From NCBI RefSeq assembly GCF_006716745.1, contig NZ_VFPP01000001.1, positions 2,852,001-2,916,000 of the forward strand: a stretch of 64,000 nt of DNA. The letters run 5' to 3'. Under the pieces are notes generated by a model. It saw only the letters and a list, made by a program, of their open reading frames with translations, was not told where the DNA came from and did no database searches. The translations under genes were made by a program, and so were the position numbers. Origin of the DNA: Saccharothrix saharensis. Lineage in GTDB: Bacteria; Actinomycetota; Actinomycetes; Mycobacteriales; Pseudonocardiaceae. Below are positions 7,661-16,243 of this stretch, piece after piece (position 1 is the stretch's first letter; the number at the start of each line of letters is the position of its first letter).

Positions 7661-9657
7661 CGTCCGCTCCCCCACTCTTCGTCGGCCGGGTCGCCGCACC
7701 GCACGTCCCGCCAGCGCTTGGCCAGCTCCCGGTGCTCGGCGGCGACCGAGACGAACTCGCCGTGGTCGTCGAGCGCTTCCCGCGCCAGCACCGGCATCTC
7801 CGTGTAGACCACGCCGTGCCGGTCCGCCCGGCTGCCGACCTGGAGCGGGTCCGCACCGGCGCGCCAGGCGGTGAGCACGGCCGTGACGGCGTCGGTCGGC
7901 CCGTCCCCGGTGCGCTCGACGCGGGCGCCCGCGAGGTCGGGGTGGGCCGGGCAGGTCGCCAGCGAGCGGACCAGCGCGAGCCACTGCCTGCCGCCGCGCT
8001 CGCGCAGCAGGGCGACCAGCCGTTGCACGACCACGTCGGTGTCGCCGCGGGCGAACAGGTGGTGCAGGCGGTCGTCCTCGTGCCCGGCCTTCTCGGCCAG
8101 CAGGCCGAACACCGGGCGCCACGACGTCGTGGCCGAGGCGGGCCGCTTGGCCAGCTCCCGCAGCAGGAGCAGGCGCAGCAACGGGTGCATGACCGGGTCG
8201 CCGCCCGGTTCGCGCGGGCTCCAGTGGGCCGTGGACAGCAGCGGCTCCTGGTCGTGGAACGCGGTGCCGGTCATCGGCGAGCCGGCGATCACGGCGGCCT
8301 CGTCGTGGTCGCGGGCCGCCGCGCAGGTGGTCAGGTCGTACCGCAGGGTGGCCGGGAGGTCGGCCAGGAACATGTCCAGCACGACGTCCGCCGCAGGTCT
8401 GGTCCTGGGCGCGTTCCGGTCGCGCGACGGTGGCGCCGGCACGTCCTGGGCCAACATGTCCCCGGGGCAGGCGGTGCCCGCGCCGACGAGCGCCGCGGCC
8501 TGCATGAGCAGCGCCGTGCCGCCCGGGTGGCCGCGGGTCAGGTCGCGCAGCACCCGCACGACCCGGTGGCGGTGCTGCGCCTCGATGCCGACCCCCTCGG
8601 CGAGCAGCAGCATCTCCGGCTCGGTGAGGTCGCGCAGCGGCAGGGCCAGCCAGGGCCCCTTCACGTCCAGGCGTCCGGTGCGCACCCGTTCCACGACGGT
8701 CGGGTCGTCCACGGCCACCTCGTCCTTGGCGATCTCCAGCGACTTCACCAGGGTGCCGTTGCCCCCGGCGATCACGGTGAGGTGGTCGTGCGGGTAGTCG
8801 GTGGCCGGCGCGTACCGGATGGCCGCCAGCGCGCGCAGGAACTCCACCCCCGATTCGTGGTCGGCGTTGTCCAGCAGCAGCACCGGGTCGACCGTCCCGC
8901 GCCGCACGGCGTGCCGCACGTCGGCCAGGAACGCCTCCACGAGCGTGCGGTCGACCTCGGCCTGGCCCTCCTCGCCGCCGAGGCGGCGCAGCCGGTTGAG
9001 CGCCACCAGCTCGGCGACCGCGTCCCGGCGGCGGTCGCGGTCGCGGTGGCCGTACCACTCGTGCCCGGACAGCAGGGTCGCCCGGCGGCCCCAGTGGGTG
9101 CGCGTGAGCCCTTCGATGAGCGGCGGCAGGAACTGCTGCACGGCGTCCGCGGTGTCGGGCATCCCGGTCTGCTCGGGCAGCAGGGCGATCATGCCGGCGA
9201 GGCGGGCGGAGAGCGCGGCCGGGTCGACCCGGCGCAGCTCGGCCTCGGCCTGGCGGTGCGCCAGGTCGACGTTGCCGTCGTCCAGGTCGACCTCGGTGAT
9301 CAGCCAGCCGACGAGGAACCGGGAGAACCGGAAGCGGCGGGCGTCGTGCCGGGCCAGCTCGAACATCACCGCGGTGACCAGGGCGAGCACCGGTGACGTG
9401 CCGTCCCGGCCGGTCCGGGCGGCGTCGACCCGGACGTGCGGCTGGTCGCCGAGGCGCTCGTCCAGTTCGGCGAGCACCGCCGACTTCCCCGAGCCGCCCG
9501 GCCCCACCAGGACGAGCGCGGGTGGGATGCGGCGCTCGGCCCGCCGCGCGTCACCCGAGACCGGTGAGCCGCGCACGATCAGATTCGTCGCGATCTCCAG
9601 GATCGCGTCCCGTCCGTGGAGCACCCGCACCACCGCGCCCTTGATCAGCAGCGACAA
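7657..9657 (-). CDS. Large P-loop ATPase (STAND/AAA-like) coupled to a binding protein
   Basis: A 666-residue cytoplasmic protein. Walker A is GPGGSGKS near residue 52 and a Walker B-like LLLDNAD is near residue 260, followed by helical repeats with no recognised output domain. The overall plan resembles STAND or AAA_16 signal-transduction ATPases. The frame opens at TTG 9655-9657; GTG codons a few residues downstream (VVRVLHGRD) are possible alternatives, so the start is uncertain. It overlaps the next gene by 4 bp. The pairing suggests that ligand binding outside the cell is relayed to this ATPase, or that both serve an immune-like or developmental sensing role; this is inference. Confidence 0.7.
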   Translation of the reverse strand: MSLLIKGAVVRVLHGRDAILEIATNLIVRGSPVSGDARRAERRIPPALVLVGPGGSGKSAVLAELDERLGDQPHVRVDAARTGRDGTSPVLALVTAVMFELARHDARRFRFSRFLVGWLITEVDLDDGNVDLAHRQAEAELRRVDPAALSARLAGMIALLPEQTGMPDTADAVQQFLPPLIEGLTRTHWGRRATLLSGHEWYGHRDRDRRRDAVAELVALNRLRRLGGEEGQAEVDRTLVEAFLADVRHAVRRGTVDPVLLLDNADHESGVEFLRALAAIRYAPATDYPHDHLTVIAGGNGTLVKSLEIAKDEVAVDDPTVVERVRTGRLDVKGPWLALPLRDLTEPEMLLLAEGVGIEAQHRHRVVRVLRDLTRGHPGGTALLMQAAALVGAGTACPGDMLAQDVPAPPSRDRNAPRTRPAADVVLDMFLADLPATLRYDLTTCAAARDHDEAAVIAGSPMTGTAFHDQEPLLSTAHWSPREPGGDPVMHPLLRLLLLRELAKRPASATTSWRPVFGLLAEKAGHEDDRLHHLFARGDTDVVVQRLVALLRERGGRQWLALVRSLATCPAHPDLAGARVERTGDGPTDAVTAVLTAWRAGADPLQVGSRADRHGVVYTEMPVLAREALDDHGEFVSVAAEHRELAKRWRDVRCGDPADEEWGSGR

Positions 9658-9744
9658 GAGCGGCCATCACAGCAGACGGGGTCGGCGGCCGAGGGCGGGT
9701 CGGGGTCGATTTCACCCCTATAGCCGAGAAGAGCGGCCCGCGGC

Positions 9745-9760
9745 TCCGCAGTCTTGCGGA
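9745..9760 (-). terminator. Short hairpin after the PucR gene
   Basis: A 6-bp stem (TCCGCA / TGCGGA) with a tetraloop lies just past the stop of the regulator at 9765. It is short and has no T run, so it is a weak candidate. Confidence 0.4.
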
Positions 9761-9764
9761 ACGG

Positions 9765-11612
9765 TCAGGCGCCCAGCACCTTCATGAGCTTGAGCGCGAG
9801 CTGGACCTCCAGCACCCGTTCCGGCGACTGCCAGTCCTCGCCCAGCAGGCTCGCCACCCGGTCCAGCCGCTGCACCACCGTGTTCACGTGGACGTGCAGC
9901 TCGTCCTTGGCGCGGCTGAGGTTGGCGCCGCACGCGAAGTACGCGGTCACCGTCCGGACCAGCTCGGTGCCGCGGCCCGCGTCGTAGTCCAGCAGGGGGC
10001 CCAGGGTGGACCGGACGTACCCGGCGACGTCCGCCCGGTCGCCCAGCAGCACGCCGACGAAACCGAGGTCCGCGAGCGTGCCGCCGGTGCCCTTGCGCCC
10101 CAGTTGCAGCAACGCCTTCAGGCACCGCACCGCCTCGGCGTGCGCGGCGGCCACGCCTTCCGGGCCGTGCGCCGGACCGCCGGAGCCGACGGTCACCGGC
10201 AGGCCGACGGCCTTGCCCAGCACCCGGGCCGCGTCGCGCGCCGCGCACGCCAGGTCCGCGCCCGGCAGCACCAGCACCACGTGCTCGCCGTGCGCACCCG
10301 CCAGGCCGCGGCACGACGACGCGTGGTGCGCCGCCGCGGCGAGCAGCCGGTCCCGCGGGCCGTCCGCGACCAGCACCACGTGGTCGGCGGCCAGCTCGAC
10401 GCCGACCCGGCGGGCACGGGCGCGCAACGCCACCGAGTCCACCGCGGCGGTCAGCAGGTCGGTGATCAACTCGCCGCGCACCTTGTTCTCCGCCTCGGCG
10501 ACCGTGCGGCGCAGCAGGAGCAGCAGGGCGGTGACGACGCCCGCGCGTTCGAACAGCCTGCGGTCGGCGTCACCGAGGTCCGGGCGGTCGGTGAGGGTGA
10601 TGCTGCCCAGCAGCTCGCGGCCCGCCAGCACGGCGCACACCCACGTGCCGTCCTGCGGGATGGCCCGGCCGCTGGCGCGGGAGGCGTTGACCGCCGCACG
10701 GGGCGCGGGCGCGCGGGTGGTGCCGATGCGGGCCAGCTCGGTGCCGTCGCTGTCGTGCACCACGATCCCGCCGTCGAGCACCTCGGCCACGGCGGCGGCC
10801 ACCTCGGGCACGTCCGCGCCGCGCAGCACCAGGTCGGTGAGCCGGTCGTGGGCGTCCTCGGCGCGGCGCATGGCCTCGTTGTGCGCCCGGATCGTCTCCC
10901 CCGCGGCCCGCGTCTCCTCCAGCAGGTGCGCGGTGTCCAGCGCGATCGCGGCGTGGTCGGCCAGCGACGACAGCAGCGCCACCTCGTCGGGCGGGAACTG
11001 GCGCGGCGAGCGGTTGGCCGCGTAGAGCACGCCGATGACCCGGCGGTCGAGCTTGAGCGGCACGCCCAGGATGGCGACCAGGCCCTCGTCGCGCACGGCG
11101 GCGTCGATGGGACCGGTGTGGTTGAACCGGTCGTCGGCGAAGTAGTCGGCGGTCACGTACGGCTGGGCGGTCTGCGCCACCAGCCCGCCCAGCCCCTCGC
11201 CCATGCCGAGCCGGACCTGTTGGAACAGCGCGGAGATCGAGCCGTCGGTGACGCGCATGTACGTGCCGCGGCCCGGCTCGTTCATGCTCAGGTAGGCGAT
11301 GTCCGCGCCGAGCAGCAGCCGGGCCCGCCGCACGATGGACCGCAGCACGGCGTCCGGATCGCGCACGCCCGCCAGGTCGTTCGCGGTGTCGAACAGCGCT
11401 TCCAGCTCGGCTTCGCGGCGGCGGTGCGCGGTGAGCGTGCGGCGGACGCGCAACGCCCACTCCGTGGCGCGGGCGACGCGGTCCAGCTCGTGGTCGGGCA
11501 CGCCCGCCGCGCGGGCCGCGGGGAGCACCGCCGCCAGCCGCTCGCTGCCCGCGTCCGCCGCGAGCAGGTCGAGCAGCTCCAGCAGGTGCTCCACCGCGTC
11601 CGCCTCGCTCAT
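9765..11612 (-). CDS. GAF-containing PucR-type transcriptional activator
   Basis: A 615-residue regulator. A GAF sensor domain spans residues about 75-225 (LFDTANDLAGVRDPDAVLRS through LLSSLADHAAIALDTA). A middle segment follows, and a C-terminal PucR helix-turn-helix lies around residues 545-605 (YFACGANLSRAKDELHVHVN). PucR-type proteins usually activate catabolic genes in response to a small molecule. The start lies 4 bp after the upstream transporter stop, so dehydrogenase, transporter and regulator form one unit read leftward. I infer that the regulator senses the transported substrate or a breakdown product. Confidence 0.88.
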   Translation of the reverse strand: MSEADAVEHLLELLDLLAADAGSERLAAVLPAARAAGVPDHELDRVARATEWALRVRRTLTAHRRREAELEALFDTANDLAGVRDPDAVLRSIVRRARLLLGADIAYLSMNEPGRGTYMRVTDGSISALFQQVRLGMGEGLGGLVAQTAQPYVTADYFADDRFNHTGPIDAAVRDEGLVAILGVPLKLDRRVIGVLYAANRSPRQFPPDEVALLSSLADHAAIALDTAHLLEETRAAGETIRAHNEAMRRAEDAHDRLTDLVLRGADVPEVAAAVAEVLDGGIVVHDSDGTELARIGTTRAPAPRAAVNASRASGRAIPQDGTWVCAVLAGRELLGSITLTDRPDLGDADRRLFERAGVVTALLLLLRRTVAEAENKVRGELITDLLTAAVDSVALRARARRVGVELAADHVVLVADGPRDRLLAAAAHHASSCRGLAGAHGEHVVLVLPGADLACAARDAARVLGKAVGLPVTVGSGGPAHGPEGVAAAHAEAVRCLKALLQLGRKGTGGTLADLGFVGVLLGDRADVAGYVRSTLGPLLDYDAGRGTELVRTVTAYFACGANLSRAKDELHVHVNTVVQRLDRVASLLGEDWQSPERVLEVQLALKLMKVLGA

Positions 11613-11616
11613 GCCC

Positions 11617-12951
11617 TCATGCTCGCACTGCGTCCTGATCGGCGTCGGCCCGGTTCAGGGAGCTGCCCTTCGTCTCCTTCGCCACCACCACGGCGACCAC
11701 GGTCAGCACGCACATCCCGAGCACGTACAGCACGATCGGGAACGAGCTGTCGTAGGAGGCCAGCAGCGCGGTCGCGATGAGCGGCGCCACCGCGCCCGCC
11801 GCGATCGACGCCAGCTGGTAGCCGATGGACGCGCCCGAGTAGCGCACCTTCGTGCCGAACAGCTCGGAGAAGAACGCGGCCTGCGGGCCGTACATGGCGC
11901 CGTGCAGGAACAGGCCGACGGTGACCGCGAGCGTCATCGGGACGAACGACTTCGTGTCCAGCAGCGCGAAGAACGCGAACATCCACACGCCGATGCCGAC
12001 CGTGCCGATCAGGTACGTGGTGCGGCGGCCGATCCGGTCCGACAGCGCACCCCACATCGGGATCGTGACCAGGTGCACGAACGAGGCGATCAGCACCGCG
12101 TTCAGGCCCGCCGAGCGCGGCATGCCCAGTTCGCTGGTGATGTAGACCAGGATGAACGCGGTGATCACGTAGTAGGACACGTTCTCCGCCATGCGCGCGC
12201 CCATCGCGATCAGCACCTCGCGCCAGTGGTCGCGCACGACGGCCACGATCGGCGGCTTCTCCTTGACCTTGCCCGCCTCGATCCTGGCCTGCGCCTCCAG
12301 GAACACCGGCGACTCCGCCACGCTGAGCCGGATCCACAGTCCGATGAGGACGAGCACGCCGGACAGCAGGAACGGCACCCGCCAGCCCCACGACAGGAAC
12401 GCCTCGTCGCTCTGCACGGCGGCCAGCACCGCGAGCACGGCGGTGGCCAGCAGGTTGCCCATCGGCACGCCCGCCTGCGGCCAGGACGCCCAGAACCCGC
12501 GCCGTTCCGCGCTGCCGTGCTCGGACACGATGAGCACCGCGCCGCCCCACTCACCGCCCAGCGCGAAGCCCTGGATCAACCGCAGCAGCGTCAGCAGCAG
12601 CGGCGCGGCCACGCCGATCGCGGCGTAGGTGGGCAGCAGGCCCATGGCGAACGTCGCGCCGCCCATCAGCACCAGGCTGAGCACCAGCAGCTTCTTGCGG
12701 CCGAGCTTGTCGCCGAAGTGGCCGAACACCAGGCCGCCCAGCGGCCGGGCCAGGAAGCCGATCGCGTAGGTGGTGAAGGCGAGCAGCGTGCCGTTGAGCG
12801 GGTCCGCAGTGGGGAAGAACAGCTTGTTGAACACCAGGGCGGCGGCTGATCCGTAGAGGAAGAAGTCGTACCACTCGATCGTGGTCCCGATCAGGCTGGC
12901 TATGACGACCTTGGTGAAGGACTTCTTCGGCGGAGGTGCGGCGTTCGTCAT
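11617..12951 (-). CDS. MFS transporter, MHS family
   Basis: A 444-residue, twelve-helix transporter. The N-terminal GTTIEWYDFFLYG signature, GHFGDKLGRKK in the loop between helices 2 and 3, and GGEWGGAVL are diagnostic of metabolite:H+ symporters (relatives of ProP, ShiA and KgtP). Start is taken as ATG 12951 (MTNAAPPPKKSFTK); a GTG at 12963 would add four residues. It sits between a 3-hydroxybutyrate-dehydrogenase-like gene and a PucR regulator, so a short hydroxy or keto acid is a reasonable substrate guess. Confidence 0.9.
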   Translation of the reverse strand: MTNAAPPPKKSFTKVVIASLIGTTIEWYDFFLYGSAAALVFNKLFFPTADPLNGTLLAFTTYAIGFLARPLGGLVFGHFGDKLGRKKLLVLSLVLMGGATFAMGLLPTYAAIGVAAPLLLTLLRLIQGFALGGEWGGAVLIVSEHGSAERRGFWASWPQAGVPMGNLLATAVLAVLAAVQSDEAFLSWGWRVPFLLSGVLVLIGLWIRLSVAESPVFLEAQARIEAGKVKEKPPIVAVVRDHWREVLIAMGARMAENVSYYVITAFILVYITSELGMPRSAGLNAVLIASFVHLVTIPMWGALSDRIGRRTTYLIGTVGIGVWMFAFFALLDTKSFVPMTLAVTVGLFLHGAMYGPQAAFFSELFGTKVRYSGASIGYQLASIAAGAVAPLIATALLASYDSSFPIVLYVLGMCVLTVVAVVVAKETKGSSLNRADADQDAVRA

Positions 12952-12991
12952 GTCGGTCACCACTTCGTTGGGGGAGGGGGGAACGAGGGGG

Positions 12992-13759
12992 TCACTGGGC
13001 GGTCCAGCCGCCGTCGATCGTGAACGAGGAGCCGGTGACGTGACCGGAGTGCGGGCCGCACAGCCACAGCACGACGGACGCCACCTCGGCCGGTTCGATG
13101 AGCTGCTTGATGGCGTGCCGGGTGAGCATCACCTCGGCGAGCACCTGCTCGGGCCCGATGCCGTGCGCGCGCGCCTGGTCGGCGACCTGGTTCTCCACCA
13201 GCGGGGTGCGCACGTAGCCGGGGCTGACGCAGTTGCTGGTCACGCCGTGCGGCGCGCCTTCCAGGGCGACGACCTTGCTCAGCCCTTCCAGGCCGTGCTT
13301 GGCGGCGACGTAGGCGGACTTGAACGCGCTGGCCCGCGTGCCGTGCACGCTGGAGATGTTCACCACCCGGCCCCAGCCCCGCTGGTACATGTGCGGCAGG
13401 ACGTGCCGGGCGAGCCGGAACGGCGCGGTCACCATGACCCGCTGGAGCAGCTCGAACCGGTCGGGCGGGAACTCGTGCACCGGGGCGACGTGCTGCAGGC
13501 CGGCGTTGTTGACCAGGATGTCGACCTCGGCGGGCAGGTCGCGCACGGGGTCGTCGGCGGCGAGGTCCACCACGTGCTCCGTGCCGCCGGTCTCGCGGGC
13601 CGCCTCGGTGACCGAGTCGCCGTCGCGGTCGACGAGGTGCACTGTCGCGCCCGCGCGGGCGAGGGCGACCGCGCACGCCCGCCCGATGCCGCTGCCGGCG
13701 CCGGTGACCAGGGCGGTGCGACCGGACAGGTCGTCGCTGTGACCGGGGACACTCGTCAT
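12992..13759 (-). CDS. Short-chain dehydrogenase, 3-hydroxybutyrate dehydrogenase-like
   Basis: A 255-residue NAD(P)-dependent oxidoreductase of the classical SDR fold. TGAGSGIG is the dinucleotide-binding turn near residue 20, NNAG follows, the catalytic Ser is in NISS and the Tyr-Lys pair in YVAAK. The segment FKSAYVAAKHGLEG and the following CVSPGYVRTPLVE match D-3-hydroxybutyrate dehydrogenases, which interconvert 3-hydroxybutyrate and acetoacetate. ATG 13759 is chosen; no strong Shine-Dalgarno is visible, so the message may be nearly leaderless. First gene of the SDR-transporter-PucR unit. Confidence 0.85.
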   Translation of the reverse strand: MTSVPGHSDDLSGRTALVTGAGSGIGRACAVALARAGATVHLVDRDGDSVTEAARETGGTEHVVDLAADDPVRDLPAEVDILVNNAGLQHVAPVHEFPPDRFELLQRVMVTAPFRLARHVLPHMYQRGWGRVVNISSVHGTRASAFKSAYVAAKHGLEGLSKVVALEGAPHGVTSNCVSPGYVRTPLVENQVADQARAHGIGPEQVLAEVMLTRHAIKQLIEPAEVASVVLWLCGPHSGHVTGSSFTIDGGWTAQ

Positions 13760-13954
13760 GGCCCGAAACGCTAGGTGACCTGCGATGCAGCGCACATGTG
13801 ACGAAGCCCCACAACCTCGGGGCGGTGCATGTGTTTAGCCACCAGTTAGCGCGGGAATGATCGGATTGCCCAATACCGGGTGAAGTGATGGTGCGGCCGT
13901 AGGTAGGCTGCTTTGGCCCGTTCGGGGGACGTACGAGGTTTTGGGGGTTACGAA

Positions 13955-14155
13955 GTGTCACTCACGCCGATCTACGACGACCTGCTGCGCGAGTTCGAGG
14001 GGATCATCCTCGTCAGCGAGGCGGCCGAGGCAGTCCAGACCGCCGCGCCGGCTGCCGCGGAGCAGGCCGACGAGCCCATCACGGGCGGACTCACCCCAGG
14101 CGAACCCACCCCGGACGCGCCCGCCGTGGCAGAGCCCACCCGGGTCAAGGCCTGA
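13955..14155 (+). CDS. Small acidic conserved-looking protein, 66 residues
   Basis: GTG 13955 follows a G-rich stretch that can serve as ribosome-binding site. The N-terminal 23 residues (VSLTPIYDDLLREFEGIILV) predict one amphipathic helix. The rest is a low-complexity tail of Ala, Pro, Glu and Thr. The product is acidic and soluble. I do not recognise it. The gene stands alone between divergent and convergent neighbours and ends 9 bp before the TetR gene stop. The helix-plus-disordered-tail plan suggests an adaptor or scaffold peptide, but that is only a guess. Confidence 0.6.
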   Translation: MSLTPIYDDLLREFEGIILVSEAAEAVQTAAPAAAEQADEPITGGLTPGEPTPDAPAVAEPTRVKA

Positions 14156-14164
14156 TCAGGGCTT

Positions 14165-14893
14165 TCACGGCGTCGAAGCCCTCCGCGCGGCGATGAGGGC
14201 TTCGACGCCGTCCAGCAGCAGCCGCAGCCCGAACTCGAACTTGTCCCCCGCGTACGGCGAAACGCCCGCCCGGACGGTCTCGACCAGCGCCGGGTACGGC
14301 TCGAAGTCGACCAGTTCGCCGAGCAGGGCGTCGCGCTCGCGCACCTCCTCGGCGCTGGGTTCGCGCGTGTCCAGGCTCAGCCTGGCCTGACCGCGCACGT
14401 AGGCGTCGACCGACTCGACCACGGCCATCTTCTCCGCCTCGGTCAGCCCGGTCCCCCGCAGCACGCGCAGCGCCGAGTCCATCCACCGCAGCAGGTTCGG
14501 ACCGGGCGCGGCCACCGTCGCCACCAGGTGCAGCACCCACGGGTGCTTCCGGTAGAGCTCGTGGTCGGTGCGGGCCCACGCCTCGACCTTGGCCCGCCAG
14601 TCGCCCGGCCAGTCGTCCGGCAACGGGTCCCCGGCCCCGATCGCGTCGACCATCAGGGCTTCCAGCTCCGCCTTGCCCGGCAGGTAGGTGTAGAGCGACG
14701 CCGTCCCGACACCCAGTTCCTCGGCCACCCGGCGCATGGACAGCGCGGCCGGCCCCTCGGTCTCCACGACCTGGATCGCGGCGGCCACGATCCGCTCCAT
14801 CGTGAGGCCCCGCCGAGGACCGCGGGCCGGACGGCGCGCGTCCTTCCACAGCAGCTCCAGCACTCGCCGCTGCCCGTCGCCCTTTGCGGTCAT
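14165..14893 (-). CDS. TetR/AcrR-family repressor of the adjacent efflux gene
   Basis: A 242-residue regulator. An N-terminal arm of about 30 residues precedes the helix-turn-helix (MERIVAAAIQVVETEGPAAL, then GVGTASLYTYLPGKAEL). The C-terminal ligand domain resembles the TetR_C class often found beside drug exporters. It is divergent from an MFS gene with only 57 bp between starts, and a perfect palindrome lies in between. I infer autoregulation and repression of the exporter, released by a transported compound. Confidence 0.9.
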   Translation of the reverse strand: MTAKGDGQRRVLELLWKDARRPARGPRRGLTMERIVAAAIQVVETEGPAALSMRRVAEELGVGTASLYTYLPGKAELEALMVDAIGAGDPLPDDWPGDWRAKVEAWARTDHELYRKHPWVLHLVATVAAPGPNLLRWMDSALRVLRGTGLTEAEKMAVVESVDAYVRGQARLSLDTREPSAEEVRERDALLGELVDFEPYPALVETVRAGVSPYAGDKFEFGLRLLLDGVEALIAARRASTP

Positions 14894-14908
14894 GGTGAAA
14901 CCCAGTAT

Positions 14909-14932
14909 ACCGTTCGGAGTTGTCCGAACGGT
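14909..14932. promoter_or_regulatory. TetR operator palindrome
   Basis: Perfect 10-bp arms ACCGTTCGGA and TCCGAACGGT separated by 4 nt. It lies midway between the divergent tetR (14893) and MFS (14951) starts, the expected place for a shared operator. Confidence 0.85.
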
Positions 14933-14950
14933 GTTCGATGTTTTGGGGGG

Positions 14951-16123
14951 ATGACCGTGGACCGGGGGTTGGAGCGCGAGCGGCGCACGCTGACGGCGGC
15001 GACGTTGGCCAACGGGCCGACCGAGCTGATCGACTTCGTGCTGCCGCTGTGGGCGGGCGCGGCCATCGGGCTCAGCGCGACCGAGGTCGGGCTGCTGATG
15101 GCGGTGGAGATGGCGTTGTCGGTGGTCGTGCGGCCGCTGGCGGGCGTGCTGGCGGACCGGTGGGACCGACGGCACACCGCCGCCATCGGCGCGCTGCTCT
15201 ACGCCGTGTCGGCGGCGGGGTACGCGGTGGCCCAGAGCGCGCCGCTCGCGTACGGCGCGGCGGCCGTGGGCGGTGCGGGTGGCGCTTTGCTGTGGGTCGC
15301 CGTGCGCGCGATCGTCAGCGAACGGCTCGCCGAGGACACGGCGGTGTTCCCGCGCCTGCTCTCGGCGCAGGAGACGGGGTCGTGGGTGGCGTTCGTGGTC
15401 GGGCTGACGCTCGTCGGCTCGTTCGGCTACGCCGGGCTGTTCTGGGCTTGCGCGGCGGCGTGCGTCGCGGCGGCGGGGTTCCTGCTGGCCGCGCCGCGGC
15501 GTTCGGAACGCGTCGGTGGGGGTGCGGCGGCGGGCGGGCTCGGCGCGGTGGGCAGGCGGCTGCGGCCGATGCTGTTCGCGGTCGTGATGACCATGGCGGC
15601 GGAGGCGGCCGTCGGGTTGCTGCTGCTCCTGCACCTGCAACGCGGGTTCGGCCTGGAGCTGCGCGAGGTGGCGTACGTGTTCCTGCCCGGCGCGATCGCG
15701 ATGAGCGCCGCCGCCGAGTACCTGCACCGGTACGTGCTGCGGTTCGGCCGGCGGGTGGTGCTGACGGGCGCGTCGCTGGCCAGTGCCGCGTTCGCGGTCG
15801 GCCTGGCGTGGGCGCCGAACCCGTACGTGATCGCGGGGTTGTGGGTGCTCAGCGGGCTGGCGTGGGCGGCCGTGATGCCGGTGCAGCAGGCGGTGATCGC
15901 GGAGGCGGCCGACGGTCAGGTGGGCCGGGCCATGGGCGTGTACGAGGCCGCGTGCCTGGTGGGGGCGCTGATCGGCAGCGTGGCGGCGGGTGTGCTGTAC
16001 GACGGGGCGCGCTGGTGGGTCGCGTGCGCGGTGGCCGCGGCGATGATCCTGGCGGGCGCGGTCGTCGTGCCGCGCACGGTGCGGCGGCTCGGCGTGCCCG
16101 ACGTCCCGGTGGTCAAGGCCTGA
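14951..16123 (+). CDS. MFS exporter (drug-efflux type)
   Basis: A 390-residue transporter with about twelve membrane helices and an ADRWDRRHTAA loop equivalent to MFS motif A. The first helix begins at LIDFVLPLWAGAAIG. Start is ATG 14951 preceded by GGGGGG. Divergence from a TetR repressor with a palindromic operator is the classic arrangement of inducible efflux pumps, so export of a toxic or signalling molecule is likely; the substrate is unknown. Two hairpins follow the gene. Confidence 0.85.
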   Translation: MTVDRGLERERRTLTAATLANGPTELIDFVLPLWAGAAIGLSATEVGLLMAVEMALSVVVRPLAGVLADRWDRRHTAAIGALLYAVSAAGYAVAQSAPLAYGAAAVGGAGGALLWVAVRAIVSERLAEDTAVFPRLLSAQETGSWVAFVVGLTLVGSFGYAGLFWACAAACVAAAGFLLAAPRRSERVGGGAAAGGLGAVGRRLRPMLFAVVMTMAAEAAVGLLLLLHLQRGFGLELREVAYVFLPGAIAMSAAAEYLHRYVLRFGRRVVLTGASLASAAFAVGLAWAPNPYVIAGLWVLSGLAWAAVMPVQQAVIAEAADGQVGRAMGVYEAACLVGALIGSVAAGVLYDGARWWVACAVAAAMILAGAVVVPRTVRRLGVPDVPVVKA

Positions 16124-16160
16124 GCGCGGGAGGAGTCCGGGAACGGCTGCCGTGAACGCG

Positions 16161-16196
16161 GACGGGCCGCCGGGTGCGTGTGCCCGGCGGCCCGTC
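16161..16196. terminator. Terminator hairpin 1 of a tandem pair
   Basis: A perfect 14-bp stem (16161-16174 with 16183-16196) and an 8-nt loop TGCGTGTG, in the convergent gap between the MFS and LCP genes. Confidence 0.85.
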
Positions 16197-16201
16197 GGCG
16201 A

Positions 16202-16242
16202 GCCGGCCGGGGTGCGTGTGCGGCCCCGGCGGCCCGGCCGGC
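16202..16242. terminator. Terminator hairpin 2 of a tandem pair
   Basis: Outer arms 16202-16211 and 16233-16242 are perfectly complementary; an alternative inner stem GCCGGGG / CCCCGGC (16206-16212, 16224-16230) is also possible. Its loop repeats the GTGCGTGTG of the first hairpin, so the two probably arose by duplication. It ends 2 bp before the stop of the convergent LCP gene. Confidence 0.7.
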
Positions 16243-16243
16243 G

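Noticed and set aside
5624-7807. 727-codon plus-strand frame over the binding-protein and ATPase region
   Set aside because: Composition is Arg/Gly/Ala/Val repeats without motifs; the minus-strand genes have clear starts, an ATGA overlap and recognisable folds.
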